Positions 59,112-64,000 of a stretch of 64,000 nt of DNA are shown piece by piece. The notes under the pieces were generated by a model. It saw only the letters and a program-made list of their open reading frames with translations, was not told the origin of the DNA and made no database searches. Position numbers and translations under genes: made by a program. The stretch covers positions 158,748 to 222,747 of the forward strand of contig NZ_BOMI01000002.1 in the NCBI RefSeq assembly GCF_016862115.1, written 5' to 3'. How positions within the stretch are numbered: position 1 is the stretch's first letter; the number at the start of each line of letters is the position of its first letter. Source of the stretch: Paractinoplanes deccanensis (lineage in GTDB: Bacteria > Actinomycetota > Actinomycetes > Mycobacteriales > Micromonosporaceae).

Positions 59112-60177
59112 CGTGCCCCTCGTCCGCCTGATCCGCACGGTCGCGGCCGGTGCGCTCAGCGGTGTCGGGGAGGCGGTGTTCCTGCTCGTCGCGGTGGCCG
59201 GCGGTTTCCGTCCGGCGCTTCACCCGTACGCGATGAGGCTGTCGGATTGGGAACGCCGCCGCCTCGGGCTCGATCCGGTGCGCCTCGACCCGCGGCGGGC
59301 GTTCCGGTTCCTCGCCGCGCGGCTGCTGCCGGCGTTCCTCGGCGCGCTGACCACCGGGATGCTCGCCGTCGGGGTGGTGCTGGCCGGCATCGTGGTGCGC
59401 GCCGTCGCCACCGGCGAGATGTCGCTCCTCGGGCTGCTGGAGCAGCTGCTGTTCGGCTCGGCGCTGCTGCTGCTCAACCTTCAGGCGATGGCCAGCACCG
59501 CGGCGCTCGACCGGCGGTTCGTCCGCACGCTGCTCGCCGCCGGCACCCGCTCGGAGCTGGAGCGGCGCATCACCGAGCTGACCGTCAGCCGGGCCGGGGT
59601 GATCGCCGCCGTCGACGCCGAGCGCCGCCGCATCGAACGCGACCTGCACGACGGCCTCCAGCAGCGGCTCGTCGCCCTCGGCATGCTGCTGGGCCGGGCC
59701 CGCCGCTCGCCCGCCCGCGCCGCGGAGCTGCTGGCCCAGGCGCACGACGACGCGCAGCGGGCGATCGACGAGCTGCGCGAGGTGGCGTGGCGCGTCTACC
59801 CGTCCGCCCTCGACCACGGCACGCTGGAGGACGCGCTGGCCATGGTCGCGCTGAGCTCCCCGGTGCCGGTGGCCGTCGACTACTCGTTGCCCGCGCGGCC
59901 GCCGGCACAGGTCGAGACGGTGCTGTATTTCGTCGCGTGCGAGGCCATCACCAACACCACCAAGCACGCCGGCGCTACCGTGATCACCGTACGGATCGCG
60001 CCCTCCGCCTCGGGAGTCGACATGGTGCTGCACGACGACGGTGCCGGCGGCGCGGACGCGTCGGGCAGCGGCCTGCACGGTCTCGCCGACCGGGTGGCCG
60101 CGCTCGACGGCCGCTTCGAGCTGCACAGCCCGCCCGGCGCGGGCACGACGATCCGGGTCTCGCTGCCGTGCGCATAG
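59104..60177 (+). CDS. NarL-type sensor histidine kinase (second)
   Basis: A 357-residue kinase. Membrane helices lie near residues 10-35, 75-102 and 112-132. The HisKA_3 helix contains the phospho-His in RRRIERDLHDGLQQRLVAL (about residue 184), and the HATPase domain has ACEAITNTTKHAG and GSGLHGLADRV. Overlaps with dedA (8 bp) and the response regulator (10 bp) indicate one operon. The stimulus may be membrane-related given the DedA partner, which is an inference. Confidence 0.92.
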   Translation: MADVPLVRLIRTVAAGALSGVGEAVFLLVAVAGGFRPALHPYAMRLSDWERRRLGLDPVRLDPRRAFRFLAARLLPAFLGALTTGMLAVGVVLAGIVVRAVATGEMSLLGLLEQLLFGSALLLLNLQAMASTAALDRRFVRTLLAAGTRSELERRITELTVSRAGVIAAVDAERRRIERDLHDGLQQRLVALGMLLGRARRSPARAAELLAQAHDDAQRAIDELREVAWRVYPSALDHGTLEDALAMVALSSPVPVAVDYSLPARPPAQVETVLYFVACEAITNTTKHAGATVITVRIAPSASGVDMVLHDDGAGGADASGSGLHGLADRVAALDGRFELHSPPGAGTTIRVSLPCA

Positions 60178-60803
60178 TGCTCGCCGAGGACTCCACGCTG
60201 CTCCGTGAGGGCCTGGTGCGCCTGCTCGCCGACGAGGGCCACACGCTCGTGGCCGCGGTCGCCGACGCCCCCGCGCTGATCGCCGCCGTCGCGCACGAGC
60301 GGCCCGACGTGGTGGTCACCGACGTCCGCATGCCGCCCACCAACACCGACGACGGCCTCCGCGCGGCCCTGGAGATCCGCCGCCGCTGGCCGCCCACGGG
60401 CGTGCTGGTGCTTTCCCAATACGTCGAGAAGCGGTACGCCTCGCAGCTGCTCGCCGACCGCTCCGACGGTGTCGGCTACGTGCTGAAGGACCGGGTGGCC
60501 CAGGTCGAGGACTTCCTCGACGCGCTCGACCGGGTGGCGGCCGGCTCCACGGCGCTCGACCCGGAGGTCGTACGCCGGCTCATGTCCGGCACCTCGGGCC
60601 TGGCCCGCCTGACCGCGCGCGAGAACGACGTGCTGCGCCTGATGGCGTCCGGCTACACCAACGCCGCGATAGCCGAGCGGCTCTTCGTCTCGATGAGCGC
60701 CGTCGAGAAGCACGTCAACGCCATCTTCGACAAGCTCGACCTGGCCGCGGCCACCGACTACAACCGCCGGGTTCTCGCCATCCTGCGCTATCTGGGCTCG
60801 TAG
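60168..60803 (+). CDS. NarL/LuxR-family response regulator (second)
   Basis: A 211-residue regulator. The receiver domain has VLAEDSTLLREGL, phospho-acceptor Asp in VVVTDVRMPP and Lys in YVLKDRV. The LuxR helix-turn-helix is RLMASGYTNAAIAERLFVS followed by VEKHVNAIFDKL. Unusually, an acidic-free insertion PTNTDDG follows the phosphorylation loop, as in a known subgroup of actinobacterial regulators. GTG 60168 lies within the kinase end. It is the partner of the preceding kinase. Confidence 0.93.
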   Translation: MRIVLAEDSTLLREGLVRLLADEGHTLVAAVADAPALIAAVAHERPDVVVTDVRMPPTNTDDGLRAALEIRRRWPPTGVLVLSQYVEKRYASQLLADRSDGVGYVLKDRVAQVEDFLDALDRVAAGSTALDPEVVRRLMSGTSGLARLTARENDVLRLMASGYTNAAIAERLFVSMSAVEKHVNAIFDKLDLAAATDYNRRVLAILRYLGS

Positions 60804-60812
60804 GCTGTTCGC

Positions 60813-61628
60813 ATGATCGTGGTGACGGGTGCGTCCGGGCGTCTCGGTGGCAGGGTGGCGCGACTTCTCGACGGGCCGATGCGCTTGGTGGTACGCGACG
60901 CCGCACGCGCTCCGTCGATCGCCTCCGCGGAGGTCGCCGTCGCGTCCTATGCGGACGGTGAAGCGGTGCGCCGTGCCCTCTCCGGTGCCGGCACGGTGCT
61001 CATGGTGTCGGCGGCGGAGACCCCGTCCCGCGTCGCCGAGCACACCAGCTTCGTCGACGCCGCGGCCGCCGCCGGCGTCGGCCACCTGGTCTACATCTCG
61101 TTCGCCGGTGCCTCGCCCGGCGCCACGTTCACGCTGGCCCGTGATCATTGGGCGACCGAGCAGCACATCCGCGCGTCCGGCCTGCCGTTCACGTTCCTGC
61201 GCGACAACCTGTACGCCGACTTCCTCCCGTTCATGGTCGGCGCCGACGGCGTGATCCGCGGCCCCGCCGGCGACGGCCGCGCCGCGGTGGTGGCCCAGGA
61301 CGACATCGCCGAGGCCGCCGTCACGGTGCTGCGCGACCCGGCCGCGCACGCCGGCCGCACGTACACCCTGACCGGCCCGGAAGCCCTGACCATGACGGAG
61401 ATCGCGGCCACGCTGACCGCCGCCGGCCGCCCGGCACGGTTCCACGACGAGACCATCGCGGAGGCGTACGAGTCGAGGCGCGCCTACCAGGCACCGGACT
61501 GGCAGCTGGACGCGTGGGTCAGCACCTACACCGCCATCGCCGCCGGCGAGCTCGCCGAGGTGACCCGCGACGTGCCCGAGCTGACCGGCCGCCCCGCGAC
61601 CTCGCTGGCCGAGCTGCTGACCCGCTGA
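60813..61628 (+). CDS. NmrA-like / atypical SDR NAD(P)-binding protein
   Basis: A 271-residue Rossmann protein with the atypical SDR motif VVTGASGRLGGRVARLLDG at residues 3-21 and HLVYISFAGASP in the position of the active-site strand. The Tyr-xxx-Lys pair of classical SDRs is absent, as usual for NmrA/QOR2-like quinone reductases and redox sensors. It starts 9 bp after the response regulator and may belong to the DedA operon. Function is not determined. Confidence 0.88.
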   Translation: MIVVTGASGRLGGRVARLLDGPMRLVVRDAARAPSIASAEVAVASYADGEAVRRALSGAGTVLMVSAAETPSRVAEHTSFVDAAAAAGVGHLVYISFAGASPGATFTLARDHWATEQHIRASGLPFTFLRDNLYADFLPFMVGADGVIRGPAGDGRAAVVAQDDIAEAAVTVLRDPAAHAGRTYTLTGPEALTMTEIAATLTAAGRPARFHDETIAEAYESRRAYQAPDWQLDAWVSTYTAIAAGELAEVTRDVPELTGRPATSLAELLTR

Positions 61629-62402
61629 TCAGGGTTTGCGCCCGACCCCGCAGACGACGTCGAGCGGCTTGACGTCGCCCTCGGCCGGCCGCCACAGCGG
61701 CGCCGGCACCACGCCCGGCTCGACCAGCTCCAGCCCGTCGAAGAACCGCGCGAACTGCGAGTGACTGCGCAACACGTACGGCGGATTCGCCTGCTCGTTC
61801 CAGATCTTCTCGGCCTCGCCGTGCTCGACACTGTGCGACCCGTCGAGCGCGACGAAGTAGCTGCCCGGCGCGAGCGCGTCGAGATAGGCCCGCACCATGG
61901 CCGAAGCCTCCCCGTCGTCGGTGACGTGCCCCAGCAGCCCCGACATGATCAGCGCAACCGGCTGCCCGAAGTCGAGCGTCGACGCGGCCTCCCGCAGCAC
62001 CTTGGCCGAGTCCCGCCCGTCCGCGTCGACGTACTGCGTGGCGCCCTCCGCACTGCTGGTCAGCAACGCCCGCGCGTGCGCCAGGATCATCGGATCGAAG
62101 TCGACATAGACGATCCGCGACTCCGGCGCCACCCGCTGCGCCACCTCGTGCGTGTTGTCGGCCGTGGGCAGCCCCGTGCCGACGTCGAGGAACTGCCGCA
62201 CCCCGCCCTCCGCCGCCACGAACGTCACCGCCCGCACGAGAAACGCCCGCGACGCCCGCGCGTTGTCGACGATGTCCGGAAAGGCCGCGCGGATCTGATC
62301 CCCCACCACGCGATCGACCTCGAAGTTGTCCTTGCCACCCAGCCAGTAGTTCCAGATCCGCGCCGTCTGCGGCTGACTCGTGTCGAACTGCGCGTCGCCC
62401 AC
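61629..62402 (-). CDS. DUF574-type S-adenosylmethionine methyltransferase (Methyltransf_19)
   Basis: A 257-residue methyltransferase of a family abundant in actinomycetes. Signatures are TARIWNYWLGGKDNFEVDR (residues 13-31), FLDVGTGLPTADNTHEVAQ for SAM binding, IVYVDFDPMILAHARALL and GLLGHVTDD. The acceptor is unknown for the family. Its stop abuts the stop of the NmrA-like gene on the other strand. Upstream lies only a gene remnant. Confidence 0.92.
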   Translation of the reverse strand: MGDAQFDTSQPQTARIWNYWLGGKDNFEVDRVVGDQIRAAFPDIVDNARASRAFLVRAVTFVAAEGGVRQFLDVGTGLPTADNTHEVAQRVAPESRIVYVDFDPMILAHARALLTSSAEGATQYVDADGRDSAKVLREAASTLDFGQPVALIMSGLLGHVTDDGEASAMVRAYLDALAPGSYFVALDGSHSVEHGEAEKIWNEQANPPYVLRSHSQFARFFDGLELVEPGVVPAPLWRPAEGDVKPLDVVCGVGRKP

Positions 62403-62535
62403 CGCGACCCCTCCTCCGTCTGATGTGGACGAACATACGCTACCCGGGCCCGCCGTCCCGCCCCCTCCGTACCGCCGCCCGCCGCACCTCGTCGGCGCAG
62501 GCCATCGTCAACGCCCACGACGACCCGTCAGGCAC

Positions 62536-62838
62536 ATCCACGAAGACATCGACGTTGGCCACAGTCTCTACCGTCTCGGCGCCCAAGTCGACAAGAAACC
62601 AGGCCACGGCTCCGACGACGGCTTCCTCTACTGCCGTGGCTTCATGGTCGCCGCCGGTCGCGCTTTCGTGTCGGCGGTCGAAGCCGACCCCTCCCTGGCG
62701 GTGCCGGACGCCGAGTTCGAGTCGATGTGCTATTTCTTCGCCCACCTGCACGCCCAGCGCTTCGGCGACTACCCCGAAACCGGCTCAGGCATCTCCCGCG
62801 AGTCGGCCTCGAACCCCGACGGCTGGCCGACCATGTGA
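62536..62838 (+). pseudogene. Remnant of a DUF4240-like gene
   Basis: About 100 codons read IHEDIDVGHSLYRLGAQVDK, then SDDGFLYCRGFMVAAGRAFV and DAEFESMCYFFAHLHAQRFG, resembling the core and C-terminal half of DUF4240 proteins (consensus dDGFLYFRgWLi). There is no start codon before the SDDGF motif; the first in-frame ATG is at 62644. The N-terminal third is missing, so it is a 5'-truncated pseudogene. The other DNA between 62403 and 62967 shows no gene. Confidence 0.6.
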
Positions 62839-62967
62839 AGGTCGCGGCCGCGCTCCCGTCGGCCGAAAGTCGTAGTGGTGGGTGGGGTGGTTTCCGGCTC
62901 CGAGCCGATGTGTCCGGGGCGGCGGGTGCGGGACTCTCGATCACGGTCATGGAGAGAGAGGGTCACG

Positions 62968-63999
62968 ATGACAACCGAGGACGACAATCGGCCGGCGCGG
63001 CAGCGGGTCACTCTGAGCGGGATCAGCTCGCGGGCGTGGGAGCACCCCGCGGATCGTGGGGCGCTGACGGCTCTGCGGGAGCTGCGCGGGTTCGACGATG
63101 TGGTGCGCGGGCTCTTCGGCATGTGGAACGAGCGGGGGTTCCGCCTGTCGTACCTGGCCGGGGCCATCCGGGTGGATGAGCGGCAATATCCGCGGGTGCA
63201 CGGGCTCTTCGCCGAGGCGGGGGCGGCGCTCGACGTGGCGGAGCTGCCGGAGCTCTACGTGAACCAGGCGCCGATCATCGGGGGCAAGGCGATCGGCATG
63301 GACAAGCCGTTCGTGGTGATCAGCACGGCGGCGGTGGAGAAGCTGGACGACGACGAGCTGCGGACGCTGCTCGGGCGTGAGATCGGGCATGTGCGCAGCG
63401 GGCATGCGGTCTATCAGACGATCATGACGATTCTGACCCGGTGGGTGACGAACGTCAGCTGGATGCCGATCGGTGTCATCGGGCTTCGGGCGATCATCGC
63501 GGCGATGTACGAGTGGTGGCGCAAGGCGGAGCTGTCGGCGGACCGGGCGGGGCTGCTCGCGGCGCAGGATCCGGCGGCTTCGCTGCGGCTGTTCATGAAG
63601 CTGGCCGGTGGCGGGGACCTGTCGCAGATCGACACCGCCGCGTTCCTCGAGCAGGCCGCCGAGTACCAGGGCGGGGGCGACCTGCGGGACAGCATTCACA
63701 AGATCGGCATGACGGCGTTCAGCCCGGAGCCGGTGCCGGTGGCGCGGGCGGCCGAGCTGCAGAAGTGGGTGGACTCGGGCGAGTACGCGCGGATCCTCGG
63801 CGGGGACTACGCGCGCCGCGACGACGACCGGGACGCGTCGGTGACCGCGGACGTCAAGGCCGCGGCGGCCAGTTATCGCGACGGGTTCCGCGATTCGAGC
63901 GACCCGCTGGTGACCCTGGCCCGCAAGGCGGCCGGCGGCGCGGCCGACCTGGTCGGCTCGGCGGCGCGGGGCGCCCGGGACTGGGCGAGCCGCCGCTGA
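62968..63999 (+). CDS. M48-family metallopeptidase homologue with altered zinc motif
   Basis: A 343-residue protein related to HtpX/M48 peptidases. The family block reads LRTLLGREIGHVRSGHAVYQ: where the consensus is HExxH, residue 137 is Arg, followed by Glu138 and His141. His146 and the downstream Glu188 in AELSADRAGLLA are kept. A hydrophobic stretch near residues 155-180 could be membrane-associated, and the C-terminus is helical (AARGARDWASRR). GAGAGGG precedes ATG 62968. With one zinc ligand lost it may be inactive or use another geometry. Confidence 0.85.
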   Translation: MTTEDDNRPARQRVTLSGISSRAWEHPADRGALTALRELRGFDDVVRGLFGMWNERGFRLSYLAGAIRVDERQYPRVHGLFAEAGAALDVAELPELYVNQAPIIGGKAIGMDKPFVVISTAAVEKLDDDELRTLLGREIGHVRSGHAVYQTIMTILTRWVTNVSWMPIGVIGLRAIIAAMYEWWRKAELSADRAGLLAAQDPAASLRLFMKLAGGGDLSQIDTAAFLEQAAEYQGGGDLRDSIHKIGMTAFSPEPVPVARAAELQKWVDSGEYARILGGDYARRDDDRDASVTADVKAAAASYRDGFRDSSDPLVTLARKAAGGAADLVGSAARGARDWASRR

Positions 64000-64000
64000 G

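Overview
The window is very GC-rich, densely coded DNA with many GTG/TTG starts and ATGA/GTGA overlaps. Its gene content (an AfsR/SARP-like regulator, a DUF574-type methyltransferase, DUF222-HNH, YqeB-like and several NarL-type two-component genes, plus chemotaxis receptors in a filamentous-actinomycete background) points to a spore-motile actinomycete of the Micromonosporaceae, most like Actinoplanes. That assignment is inference; no rRNA or taxonomic marker is present.

Layout. 1-1783: the tail of a TetR-like gene and a divergent XRE/MmyB regulator-SDR pair. 1793-6471: an iron-siderophore uptake operon (binding lipoprotein, two permeases, ATPase, ferric-siderophore reductase) behind an IdeR/DmdR-type iron box. 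6484-8484: an oxidoreductase with a MerR-type promoter, divergent from a methyltransferase. 8485-9479: about 1 kb of non-coding, repeat-filled DNA. 9480-15022: a small zinc-ribbon protein, a large AfsR-like ATPase regulator, and a KDPG aldolase-KDG kinase operon that may include a 39-residue membrane peptide. 15027-19975: a GGDEF-EAL protein divergent from a secreted peptidoglycan amidase, then a VOC protein.

19972-28827 is a carbohydrate block: a TetR-CocE hydrolase pair, a GH13 alpha-glucosidase, and a four-gene run GT4-GT4-alpha-helical protein-GH130. 28833-36561 holds a PdxI-like aldo/keto reductase with its MarR regulator, a NarL-type two-component pair, a YqeB-like protein, a methyltransferase, a diguanylate cyclase, a TPR-like protein and a Gfo/Idh/MocA oxidoreductase. 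36571-38617 is a TetR-MFS efflux pair with a clear double operator. 38642-41460 holds a decayed IS701-type transposase, a DUF222-HNH gene and a repeat-rich gap. 41461-43973: a full-length chemotaxis receptor and an alpha/beta hydrolase.

44057-53881 looks like an alpha-1,3-glucan utilisation locus on the minus strand: LacI regulator, terminator, sugar-binding lipoprotein, two permeases, GH13 alpha-glucosidase and a 1184-residue secreted multidomain GH87 alpha-1,3-glucanase. The inferred scheme is extracellular cleavage of alpha-1,3-glucan, oligosaccharide import, and intracellular hydrolysis to glucose. 54455-63999: a stand-alone mini chemotaxis signalling domain, a YchJ-like protein, a tryptophan-to-anthranilate operon (tryptophan dioxygenase, kynureninase and an amidohydrolase where a formylkynurenine formamidase would be expected), DedA, a second two-component pair, an NmrA-like protein, a DUF574-type methyltransferase, a DUF4240 remnant, and an M48 peptidase homologue whose first zinc-binding histidine is replaced by arginine.

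No tRNA, rRNA, CRISPR array or intact mobile element was recognised. The most unusual parts are the 8.5-9.5 kb repeat region, the GH87 and GH130 carbohydrate loci, the kynurenine operon, the mini receptor domain and the altered M48 motif.
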